The notes under the pieces are model-generated. The model was not told the DNA's origin. It did not search any database and worked only from the letters and a program-made list of their open reading frames with translations. From assembly GCA_036346405.1 (NCBI GenBank), contig CM070548.1, positions 89,239,333-89,303,332 on the forward strand: 64,000 bases of DNA, read 5' to 3'. Every line of letters begins with the position of its first letter. Positions within the stretch are counted from its first letter, which is position 1. The stretch is from Phyllostachys edulis (lineage: Eukaryota; Streptophyta; Magnoliopsida; Poales; Poaceae). Of the stretch, positions 54,426-64,000 are shown one piece after another. The translations under genes and the position numbers were made by a program.

Positions 54426-55427
54426 CTTGGGGCACATCTCCGACTGGAGCTCACCGCACCGACCCACGGAGAAGGGGTGGGGCCGTCTGCAACACAGTGG
54501 AAACGAAGGAAGGGGTAGAGAAGAGCTCACCACGTCGGCCGCCAGAGAAGGGGGCCAGATCTGGCAAACGGTGGAAATGAAGAGAAGAGGCGGAGAAATG
54601 TCTAGGTGGCTCTTGTGGTCTTGTTCGTGGCTTCTTGCCGTATTTTTTGGCAGGGGCGCCGCTTGGGGCCGTGAGGTGCCGTGCATATATTGCATGAAGG
54701 GCCAATTAATTGTTGACAAGTGGCATGTTAAGTTCCCTAATCCCGTATACTTAGTGGTGGTGGGGTAATGTTTGGTAGCTTCCATTTAGTTTTGGTAGGC
54801 AATCTCCTTGATTTTGCCTCCTCGCACCATTGTAATTGCAACATCACTACATTTACCGGATGCCTCGTGGCAATAGTGCATGCTATATATTGGGATTGTT
54901 AGGAACTTGGGGATCCCAAAAGGCCTTTTGAGATCAATAGATGACTCCAGTAGTGCTCCAATCCGCTCCGGCCGGCGACCTAGACGTTGCGATGGCAGAG
55001 CTCCACCCTCGATTCGAAATAGACCCTCCAGGCTTCCATTGATGGTTATGGTTGTCTACTGTTGATGCCGCATGCTCTATGAGCTTGAGGATTGATTGGC
55101 TAGTAATAATATTTTGTTTCAAAGAGTCTTAGAATTAGTTGGTCGATTATCACGGTGGTGGACTAGATAAACCGAGTTTGAATCCTTACTAGTCTCTACT
55201 TAAATATGTTAAAGATCGAGTGCTCCATTAATTAGCATTCACATTCATTAACTACTTGCTTTAGAAGGATAGAAGTGTCAACAATTAATTGGCCCTATAT
55301 GCAATATATGCATTGATTTGGAATATGAGACAAGAAGGCATAATATTTCTCTATCTGAGATAATACTTCCCTGCCCGAAGGATGACTAGTCATTACTCAT
55401 TCAAAAATTTACTCGGATAGAATCAGA
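54426..55427. other. Upstream flank of the KLCR-like pseudogene
   Basis: Immediately upstream of the ATG the minus strand has a pyrimidine-rich leader-like stretch (54440-54620) with GTGAGCTC and TTGCAG words, as in a grass 5' UTR. Beyond 54786 the sequence is AT-rich and unassigned, with no domain or repeat terminus I can defend. Confidence 0.35.
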
Positions 55428-56067
55428 TGTTTTATCATTGTATTAAGATCCAACCACCCTGATTTTCCCACTCTCTATTATAGTTATAATCATCCCTAAC
55501 CTATTGCAAGCCACACCAACCCTAATTAGCCATCGCCACCGAACGTCGGCCTGCCGCCTCCCTCATCCCTCTATAGTAGGGGATTCCGGTGAACCCAAAC
55601 CCTAAATCGGATTAACCTTAACCATAACCCTACGACAGGAACTTAAGAAATCACACAACCAAAACAGCAAGAATCGCGAAGGAATAGCTCCAGATTCAAT
55701 CTCTATGAACGAAGAGGAAAGTATCTCTTACATAGATTAGTTTAAACCATCTAGAAGCTAATGGAAGGATAATATTTGCGATGCTCAGAATGATTCTGCA
55801 ACTAAACCTTATAGCCCCTTACAAGAAGAATATTCCCAATAAAACGAAAATGACTGCTACAGTACATTCGGAGTTCATCTTTACTATGTTTGAAACACAT
55901 AGTAAAGAGCTCGGTGCTCGCCCACCGTTGATCTTCATTTAAAGTCCTCTGAGATAACCTTCCACGTTGGATCTTCACATTGAAACATTTTCTTCACTTA
56001 CTGGAACTTCCTTCGCACCTTGGTTTCCTTTGTCATTGTCAGTGCCTCCATCTTCAGTTCCTGAACA
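55428..56067 (-). repeat. Probable 3' LTR of element E
   Basis: The right end, CCTGAACA at 56060-56067, is followed by a minus-strand polypurine tract (GAGGAGGGAG, 56071-56080). The left end is inferred from TGTTTTATC only. Without the partner LTR the limits cannot be checked. A 10-bp inverted repeat lies at 55880-55906. Confidence 0.45.
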
Positions 56068-56135
56068 TTACTCCCTCCTCGAATCAATTCTTGTCCTCAA
56101 GGATTTGTTGCAGGGAACCATCCACGAATCGTCTC

Positions 56136-56978
56136 TTAATAAAATTCTAGAAAGGTACCTTTAATGAAATCAGCATCCTCCCAAGTAGCATCCTCGGGAG
56201 ATAGTCCTTCCCATTGAATCAACCATTGAGTAATCAGAGTTCTGTTCCTGGGAAAGGACCTTGTCTCTAGCACAAGTATAGGAATAGTCTTAACCCTGCC
56301 ATCCTCACCTACCATTAGAAGATCTGGACTGGGAATTGCATGCAAACCCAGATGTTTCTTTAATTGACTTACATGAAAAACTAGATGGATGCCCACTCCA
56401 GCCAGCAACTGTAATTTGTATGCCACCTTACCAACCCTCTACATAAGTCTAAATGGCCCATAGTGCTTAGTTGTAAGCTTCAATGAGTGTCTTGGCCCAA
56501 ATGCAGTTAGTCTGTATGGTTGCATCCTCAAATATACCAAGTCTCCTTCCATAAATTCTCTTTCGGATCTCTGTTTGTCAGCACATTTCTTGATTCGGTT
56601 CTGTGCTTGAATCAGATTCTCCTTCAAGTGCTGCAACATTGTTTCCTTCTCTACTAGAAAATCCCTTGCTTCTCCATCCTCCGGACCAGGTACATATATT
56701 TCATTAATCAAAGGAGGAGGGAACCCATACAGAGCTTGAAAGGGAGTAATCTGCAAAGATGTATGGAAGGTTGTATTGTACCACCACTCTGATAATGACA
56801 ACCAGTAATGCCATCGTCTAGGCTCATTAAAAACCATGCATCTCAAATATGATTCCAAACATTGGTTAACCCTTTCAGTTTGTCCATCCGTTTGAGGATA
56901 ATAGGCCGTACTGAACCTTAGCTTCACCCTTAAAGATTTGAAAATTTCTTGCCACAATTTGCTTTTAAAAATCATGTC
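56136..56978 (-). pseudogene. Element E integrase C-terminal half and chromodomain-like tail
   Basis: 56439-56975 has STAYYPQTDGQTERVNQCLE with the catalytic Glu, WHYWLSLSEWWYNTTFHTSL and LTTKHYGPF. 56136-56426 has MAYKLQLLAGVGIHLVFHVS, QLKKHLG, LITQWLIQWEGL and ATWEDADFI, a chromodomain-like end. A stop codon between 56975 and 56979 falls right after the second Asp (SD, stop, D) and separates this half from the upstream half. Confidence 0.88.
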
Positions 56979-57518
56979 TTAGTCCGAAACAATAGCAATA
57001 GGGAAACCATGCAGTTTAAACACGTTGTCAATGAAAGCTTGTACTACTGTTTGAACCGAATATGGATGGGCTAAAGCTATGAAATGAGAATACTTGGTGA
57101 ACCTGTCCACTACCACCAATATGACCTCTTTGCCATTCGACTTTGGGAGTCCTTCGATGAAGTCCATAGAAATGTGAGTCCAAGCCATATCAGGAATAGG
57201 AAGAGGACTTAACAATCCAGGATAGTGACATTGTTCAGCTTTAGACCTCTGATAAACTACACATTCCCTGACAAAAGAGTCTACTGTTTTCTTTAACCCC
57301 GGCCAATAGAAAATTCCCTTCGCTCTTTGATATGTAGCCATCCTACCAGAGTGTCCACCACTTGATGAGGCATGTAGTGATTCAATTATCTTGATCCTCA
57401 TACTATCATTAGCTCCCACATACAATCTTCCCTTATACCTTAAGATCCCAGCATGTAAGGAATTGGGTGGAACTGAGTTCCCATCAAGAACTAACTGTTC
57501 TAGTAATTTTTTTTTCAT
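56979..57518 (-). pseudogene. Element E integrase N-terminal half
   Basis: 180-codon frame with LHASSSGGHSGRMATYQRAK, IFYWPGLKKTVDSFVREC and VVYQRSK, where the second Cys of the CxxC pair is now Tyr. Then SMDFIEGLPKSNGKEV with the first Asp and FPIAIVSD with the second. Ends at the stop shared with the downstream half. Confidence 0.88.
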
Positions 57519-57539
57519 TGTGGGTCATTCTGATAGCTA

Positions 57540-57943
57540 CTCTCTACCTCCTCAATCCACACTGGTACTGCTATAGAAATTGCTAAGCAATACTCTTTTC
57601 TGGACAAAGCATCAACCACTTTATTTTCTTTTCCCTTCTTATACTCAATAGTGTAATTAAACTCCAAAAGTTTGAGCATCAACTTGTGTTGGATCCCTTC
57701 TGAAATCCTTTGTTCTGTGATATACTTTAAACTCTTTTAGTCTGTTTTAATTACCAATTGATTGCTAAGAAAATAATGTCTCCACCTCTTCAATGCTTCC
57801 AAGATTGGCATAGCCTCTTTGTCATAAGTAGAGAGTGCTATTGATCTTTTTCCCAAAGCCCTACTGAAATAAGCTAGTGGTCTGCCTCTTTGCATAAGCA
57901 CTGCTCCAATACCACTACCATCGGCATCATTTAGGTACAAAAG
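57540..57943 (-). pseudogene. Element E RNase H
   Basis: 57737-57940 reads DADGSGIGAVLMQRGRPLAY, SRALGKRSIALSTYDKEAMP and WRHYFLSNQLVIKTD, a clear gypsy RNase H start with the first Asp. Stops follow at 57737. The rest (57540-57736) is a decayed segment leading to integrase. The upstream junction with RT was interrupted by the solo LTR at 57944. Confidence 0.85.
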
Positions 57944-59922
57944 TGTTGGACCGAAAAGGCGACTAGAGGGGGGGGGGTGAATAGGAGCACGATCTCTTTT
58001 TCACCTTGATCGAATTCAATACAATTTTCACTCCAATAGCTATAAAAGCTATGAAGATCAATAAACAATCACAGTGGAAGACTTGTATTGAATCCAATCA
58101 AAACCCTGAAGCAAATAGACCAAAAACATAAAAACTCAAAACCTAAATATGTTGGGCGGTCTGACCTCCAACTAGAAATCGGTCTGACCTTTGGAAATCG
58201 GTCTGATCTCTCAATACATGGCGGTCAGACCTCCAGACCAATGAACAGTAAAATCAGCCCAAAAACAAAAACTCAAATCGGTCTAACTTTTGATCCGTAA
58301 GGCCAAACTCCACGAAATTTAAGACACACCTTCTCTAAGATATTAGGAACCTATTCCAATCAAAGATCGCAGAGATCCATGCAAAAGTTCCTATCTTTTT
58401 CAGTTTAAACGAAGTGTGCACCAAAACCGACTCAAAATCGAAATATGATCTAGAGACTTGCTCGTGGGTGATTGATGATCAAGATGATCCTAGATGGGTT
58501 CCCACATGTCACAGCAAGTTAGATCACGACAAGAGAACAAGCAAAAACTTGCGGATGAAAGAAAGACCACAAATCACCAAATAGAGAGAAAGAAAGCAAA
58601 TAGACTCATCTTTGAGGGAACTTTCTTTGGATTGATTTGATATGGTATTGGTTTACAGCCACTCCATCAAAGGAGGACAAAGACTCAATACATGAGCACG
58701 AAATCAAATCCAACTCTCTAGAACCCTAACCTCCATTAATCCTCTCCCTAAGTAAACTAGGGTTTCAAGCACAATGAAAGGGTTGAGAGAGGTGCAGCCA
58801 CCTCCCTCCTCTATTTATAGTGGAGGCTTAAACCTTCTAGAAGCATTAACCCTAATGGCTCCGTTAAGGCCCAACACAAGCGGGTCACACTGCATACGTA
58901 TTTTAAAGCGACGTCTTCATCTCCTCTTGACCTAATCCACTTCTCCACGCACCGTCTTGCACCGAGGGTTGGCAAAAGGTCACCAAGACGGTATTTGGTA
59001 AAATTACTAAAATACCCCTTCTCGATCTTTTTCGAAGACCGAGTCCCATCTTCATGAAGCACCTCCCATGCTTCGCCACGTGTAGGTTGATCCAGCGGCT
59101 CTCATCATGTCGGCAAGTCTCTCCCATCCGGCTCCCACCGAAACCACCATGGCACTTGCACCGACCCCCGCGCCGCTTGATCTAACCCGTTGCACCGAAC
59201 TGCCCGTTCGGTCACCTTTGTCCCTCTTGAGCCATGCTTGACTCCATTGACCTCACCCGGCATCCCCGATCGTTCTGGACCTCGTCTCTCCAAGTTTAGT
59301 CCCGATCATTCTTGCCGTTGACCGTCATTGACCTCCAAGCAACCTGCACAACAACAGACAAAGAAATCGATTCCGGGAACAAGTTCTTCACAACTTGACC
59401 CACGTTAGTCAAAACATGCATCATGCAACACATAAGCCATGAAACCCATGAATATGACCTAACCAAGCAATCATCGCCACCGAGTTGGCCGATGAACAAA
59501 CCAAAACCGGTCAGACCGCCTGGCCGTCGGCTCGATGCTCACTGTTGGCTGGCTTTGACCGTCGGTGGGACTTAGCCAAATTTCCTTCCAAGAAATCCAA
59601 AACCTACTGGAATTTTCAAACCAATAGAACTTTTGCCTGAAAGCTCCAAAAATTATGAGACCAAGTGTAGTAGACTCTACTCTCTTGCCTACACCCTCTA
59701 TTTTTGGTCGACTCTAAAATCCAAAATCTTATAAAGGTGGTCGACCGATTTCCCAAAGTCGGTCGGCCTTCTCATTTGGGATCGCCACCGGACCGGTCAG
59801 ATCACCACTTGCCTGATAGTAGTTTGAACTTCGCCAAAAACGCGTGAATCAACAAACCTTAAATGACATTGTCAATTGTAACATCATCCTAAGATCTCAG
59901 GCATATCCCCATGATATCCACA
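57944..59922 (-). mobile_element. Solo LTR of the element B family inside E
   Basis: Ends TGTTGGACCG and GATATCCACA, with perfect duplication AAAAG (57939-57943 and 59923-59927). It is 1979 bp and aligns with the B LTRs throughout, including the TATA box (58811-58820, CTATTTATAG on the plus strand). It starts with a run of ten G after GACTAGA. CGGTCTGACC words at 58150-58260 replace the AGTAC words of B. No internal sequence remains, so it arose by LTR recombination. Confidence 0.93.
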
Positions 59923-59927
59923 AAAAG

Positions 59928-60734
59928 ATTCATGGAAATCAGGAAGTGCAAGAACTGGAGCAGTAACCATACAATTCTTCAACTTCTTAAATGCTTCATC
60001 CTGAGGATCACCCCACTGGAAGCAATTCTTCTTAAGCATGTCATGTAATGGCCTACAAATTTTGCCATAATCTTGGATAAATCTTTTGTAATATATAGTT
60101 AGGCTAAGAAAGCTTCTTAATTGAGTGATGTTTTGTGGTGTTTTCCATTCTTGGACTGCAAGAATTTTTTCTGGACTAGTTGAAACCCCATTTGCATTAA
60201 TTACATGACCCAGGTATTCTACCTGATCCACCCCAAACACACATTTACTCCTCTTAGCATATAATTGATTCTCTTTTAATATCTACAACACTATGCTCAA
60301 GTGTTGTAGATGATCCTGCTTGTTCTTGCTGTAAACCAATATGTCATCAAAAAACACGAAGATGAATTTTATCAGATGTTGAGCAAAAATTGAGTTCATT
60401 AATTACTAAAATGTTGTAGGGGCATTAGATAATCCAATGGCGTTACTAGGAATTCATAATGACCAAAGTAAGTCCTGAAAGCAGTCTTATGTATATCCCC
60501 TTCCTTCATCCTCACTTGATGATAGCCTGACCTGAGGTCTAGCTTTGAGAATATAGAAGCTACATTCAGCTCATCAATAAGGTCCTCTATAACAGGAATT
60601 GGAAACTTGTTCTTCACAGTTTGTGCATTTAACCTTCTATAATCAATACACATCCTCCAAGATCCATCTTTCTTTCTAACTAATATAGCAGGTGATGCAT
60701 ATGGAGCACTTGGGTTGATTACTATAGATTCCAA
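59928..60734 (-). pseudogene. Element E reverse transcriptase
   Basis: 60399-60734 has SAPYASPAILVRKKDGSWRM, CIDYRRLNAQTVKNKFP, SKLDLRSGYHQVRMKEG and KTAFRTYFGHYEF. After a frame break the minus strand encodes FVFFDDILVYSKN near 60330-60370, with an intact FDD active site. 59928-60240 gives MFGVDQVEYLGHVINANGVS, TQLRSFLSLTIYYKRFI and LALPDFHESF. Stops at about 60285 and 60395 separate the parts. Confidence 0.9.
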
Positions 60735-60941
60735 TAGCTATTTAACTTGCTTTTCCATCTCCTCTTTCTGTTGATGGGGAATTCTATAAGGTCTGATGTT
60801 TGGAGGTTCAGAATTTTCCTTCAAGTGAATAGCATGGTCACAATTCCTTCTTGGTAGCAACCCCTTGGGCTCCTCAAAAACTTCTTGGTACTGATTCAAT
60901 AAATGTCCTATCTCAGTTAGTATTGCTTTTATATTATCATC
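60735..60941 (-). other. Element E protease-RT linker
   Basis: The minus strand retains fragments such as EEPKGLLPRRNCDHAI and IPHQQKEEMEKQ between the protease and RT frames. These are the usual upstream part of gypsy RT, with stops. No separate gene. Confidence 0.6.
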
Positions 60942-61400
60942 CTAACCCTGACTTAATTGCACTTGGCTGGCCAGCAATACAACCCCCATTGCTCCCTTAC
61001 ACATTAATTTGTGAATTTGTTTTGAATCCAACAATTTTGATTCACTTGCTTGAGTTATGTCTGAAAAAGTAATAGCATGTGTTCCTCCCTTCATAATAGT
61101 CAACTCCCTTGTCTTTAGGTTAATGGTAACAAGACTATGCTGACAAATCCAATAACCACCCAGAATCACTTCATACCTTTTCAGATCTAGCAATCTGAAA
61201 GTCCCAGAGAATTTCTCTCCCTGGATCTTATATGTGCAATCACTGATATGTGATCCAGTCTGCAATTTTCCTCCTCCAGCAATCGTCACCCCAGTCATCT
61301 CATTACTAATGACCTTACAGTTGGTTTTGAGTGTAAATTTGTGATCAATGAAAGTATTAGTGCTTCCACCGTCTAGTAAAGCAACACCTCTTTTTCCCCT
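60942..61400 (-). pseudogene. Element E aspartic protease
   Basis: The minus strand at 61330-61400 reads LLDGGSTNTFIDHKF, where the normal DSGS active site has become DGGS. The main frame 60942-61298 continues MTGVTIAGGGKLQTGSHISD and YEVILGGYWICQHS, where the usual GMDWL is GGYWI. Stops occur at about 61300 and 60942. Confidence 0.8.
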
Positions 61401-62704
61401 ATGGTGATTATGATTGACATGGTAGCTGCATTTGTGATTCCTCTGGCAGCTTGTTCAGAGATTTGCATTAGCTGTTCCTCTTCTTCTTCTTTAGGGATCT
61501 CTATCAATTCCTCATCTAAGGTTCCCTCTTGCTCTTGTTGCAATAGAATCTCCTCTTCTTGTTCAGTAATCATTGCATTCACCACTGGAGCTTGTTTACA
61601 TTTATGTTGGGGTGTCTATTTTTCAAAACACTTCCAGAATTCACCAGGCCTCCTTATCTTGTTAGCTTTGTTGTTTTCGTTTTGAAACACTTCTCCCCTT
61701 TCCTGTTTTCCTTCGTTCTTTCCTTGTTGATAAAGATTTTGCTTAGGAGGCCCATACCCAGTAAACTTGCTGCTCTTTTTGTACTGCAATCCTTTCTCAT
61801 AATCTTTAGCTAGCCAGTAAGCATCAGTGAGGTTAAGGGGCCTCAAGGGCCTGAGGTTACATTTAATCTCATCTTTAAGGCCATTAACAAAACTGACCAC
61901 ATAATATTGTTCTTCCAAGTAAGGATGCTCCTTCTTAACTACTGCCATAATCTCCTCAAATTTGTCAATATAACATGAAACTTGAGAATAATTCTGCTTA
62001 AGGGAGTGGAAATTATCCATGACATCATAGATGTTACAATAAGCAAACCTATTGCAGATCAACTTGCAAAACTGTGGCCAGGGAGGTGGATTAATTAGTA
62101 GTCCAGAACTTCTTAACCATGCATCAGTTCTCCCAATTACATACATTTGTGGCATGTCAATTCTACATTCATCGGGCACCTCAATCATCTCAAAATATTT
62201 CTCTGCCTGTCTTATCCAACCTAATGGATTCTCACCATTGAATTTTGGGAACTCCAACTTCGGTCCTCTGGCAATAGACCTTCTAAACTGATTCACTCTA
62301 TCTAGCCTCAAATTAATAGGTTCATCTCTCTCCAATAACATTCCATTGCGTTGAAATGTAGGCGTGATAGGTGCAGAAATAGGAAATGAGTGCATTCTGT
62401 TACGAACAGGAGCAAATGATATTGTGTTACCCCCCATCCTATTCTCTAGAGATCCCTCTAGAATTACTCCTGTAGTGCTACTCACGCTCACCCCCTTTGT
62501 TTCACGAAATCTTTTCATCAAATCTCGATCTAGTTCTATCCTTACCACTTCTTGTTCGTCAGTGATAACTTCAGCATTTCTATTCAAAACACGAGAGGAA
62601 GAACTAGGAGGATCAACTGTCAATAGTCCTAGCTGTGACATTAAAGTTTTCATCATACCTTCCATATTGTCAATCTTCCTAGGAATATCTTCTATATTTT
62701 CCAC
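61401..62704 (-). pseudogene. Element E gag
   Basis: The frame 61616-62704 (362 codons, ATG at 62704) starts MENIEDIPRKIDNMEGMMKT, a coiled-coil-like start. The capsid core has LEFPKFNGENPLGWIRQAEK, MPQMYVIGRTDAWLRSSG and ICNRFAYCNIYDVMDNFHSL. It stops at FWKCFEK just where the zinc knuckle begins; CFEK reads into a TAG at about 61616, with the rest of the knuckle-like CK..C sequence downstream. 61401-61585 is an acidic Glu-rich linker to the protease. This is the longest near-intact reading frame in the window. Confidence 0.88.
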
Positions 62705-62762
62705 CTTCTCCTAAACAGCAAGGATTTGACTCTACACTTGATCAATTCTGAGATAAGCTTCA

Positions 62763-64000
62763 TGTCGGGACCCAAAATTATAATTCTGGACCCTCTGTGT
62801 TTAATGCACTAGTCGAGATCACGCTAGTGCACACAGTATCAACAAAGATGAGTATCGATCCACTGGCGAATAGTAACATAAGCGAATAGTTTGATTAATA
62901 AATAATGGTTTGACCTTATGGTCGAGTTTACAATTATTAAGCCACGCAGAACTAACAGAGAAATAAAGCAATAAAGCAAAGCGGCGGCATCCCATCGATT
63001 CACCACAAGCAACCGCGGGATCAAGACCTCACGATCGGGCACCTTCGATATACTCCTCCTCGAATCTTTGGTGAAGACTCCTCCTCTTCGCTTGATTTAT
63101 TTTAAAGCAAGCGTGAGTACACACCGTACTATAAGTCACACCACGTAAATGCAATTATACATGCAAGCTTATTACAAGGGAATGGCATTTTGTGGTTCTT
63201 TTTCGAAATGCAACATTTGCAATTGAATACAATAATATATTGAAAGCGGGTAAAACAAATAGATAATAATAATAATTTTAAAGATTGATTTCACAAAGAC
63301 ACACCACCCTAAGCAGATTGTTCACATAGCCATATGATTTAGATCACACGGCTCCCTTCCCCACGGTTTTAAAGATCTACCCTCGTGTGAAATCCCGAGC
63401 ATTGTCCATAACCGAGGGCGGCTATTGAATAGATTGTTTACACTCTGCGAGTTTGTACACTTTACCCACAAGATACAACCAAGATTGCACGCACTAATCG
63501 TAACAAAGCATTTGAAACTTCATCTTAACATAGATGCTCTCGATGTGCTTATGTCATACCAAACCATACACGATGTATGGTACAACACACACCGTTAGAC
63601 GAGGAAGCGGCGAACCGTCCCATGATGCGACTATATGGTAGCACACACCTCCACCCTATTCACATAGCCTAACCTACACTTTGAGCAACCAATGCCAAGA
63701 ATTAGTATCTTACTATGCTAGGCCCGTCCCATAACAAGCATGTGGTAAATGCAGAGAGGTTCAGTTCAATGGCGCACAAAGTTCGATCCTTAAATGACCG
63801 AGGCAAGACTTCCATTGTTCTAACTAAGGCACACAAATAAATATGACACATGATTCACAAGCCCATATCACATAGCCACCATGTCACACAGTTCCTTCCA
63901 CTTGCCTCGGTCTAAACCTTTTTCCCCTTGATTGATTTAAGTGCAACATATGCCACAAAGACACATAGTGCACACAAATTATTACAAAGTTACATAGTCA
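62763..64000 (-). mobile_element. LTR G (F family), truncated by the window end
   Basis: Starts TGTCGGGACCC, inside the leader of element E. The first 1.2 kb align with the left part of F (17175-18500): the TCGGGACCCAAAAnT start, CACGCTAGTGCACACAGT, TACACTTTACCCACA, and TTCAGTTCAATGGCGCACAA. By comparison with F it reads on the minus strand, so this is the LTR 3' end. The other end lies outside the window, and I cannot tell whether it is a solo LTR or part of a full element. Confidence 0.85.

Larger units (their letters stand above)
55428..62762 (-). mobile_element. Element E: second Reina-like gypsy chromovirus
   Basis: Minus-strand element with gag (61616-62704), protease, RT, RNase H, integrase and chromodomain-like tail. 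It is split in the RNase H by a B-family solo LTR, and the 5' end is cut by LTR G at 62763, so the 5' LTR lies beyond the window. The 3' LTR ends at 56067 after a polypurine tract; its far end is uncertain (TGTTTTATC at 55428 is a candidate). The domain order matches element A but the two are well diverged. Confidence 0.88.

Noticed and set aside
54487..54530. GTGAGC..TTGCAG pair upstream of the KLCR ATG as an intron
   Set aside because: The interval is about 44 bp, shorter than introns that plants normally splice, and there is no transcript evidence.

Overview
The window is plant nuclear DNA, most likely from a grass (Poaceae). It is almost entirely LTR retrotransposons nested in one another, with the remains of one host gene. 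The grass call rests on the element lineages (Reina-like chromovirus, SIRE/Maximus-like copia, a Grande/RIRE2-like Tat gypsy, multi-kilobase gypsy LTRs) and on a degenerate gene resembling kinesin-light-chain-related (KLCR/CMU) proteins. I cannot name the species, and I see no intact host gene, rRNA, tRNA or CRISPR.

Layout. 1-1050: GC-rich unassigned DNA ending in a hAT-like terminus. 1051-6559: element A, a minus-strand Reina-like Ty3/gypsy element with both LTRs. 6560-8708: a long LTR-like segment. 8709-10575: a truncated plus-strand copia pol tail (J). 10575-11195: the 3' part of the KLCR pseudogene. 11196-54047: element B, one minus-strand SIRE-like copia element stretched to 43 kb by later insertions and flanked by a perfect 5-bp duplication (AGTAG). 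54048-54425: the 5' part of the same KLCR pseudogene. 54426-55427: unassigned flank. About 55428-62762: element E, a second Reina-like element. 62763-64000: the start of a long gypsy LTR (G) that runs off the window.

Insertions inside B. The pol region holds solo LTR F (17175-23122), which itself holds solo LTR I (19107-21861). The gag region holds a hAT-like DNA transposon (24912-26648) and solo LTR H (26934-30304). The 5' LTR of B is split by element C (32699-53655), a plus-strand copia element with gag but no pol. C is split by element D (36350-49431), a Tat/Grande-like gypsy element with an archaeal-type second RNase H and an antisense, apparently spliced gene that has its own TATA box. 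Element E is split by a solo LTR of the B family (57944-59922, duplication AAAAG). Target duplications fix the order host gene, then B, then C, then D, and B, then F, then I.

Nearly all reading frames carry stops or frameshifts, so nothing here looks autonomous. LTR pairs of C and D differ repeatedly at CTG/CAG sites, where one copy reads CG, CCG or CGG. Some frame breaks may therefore be sequencing artefacts.
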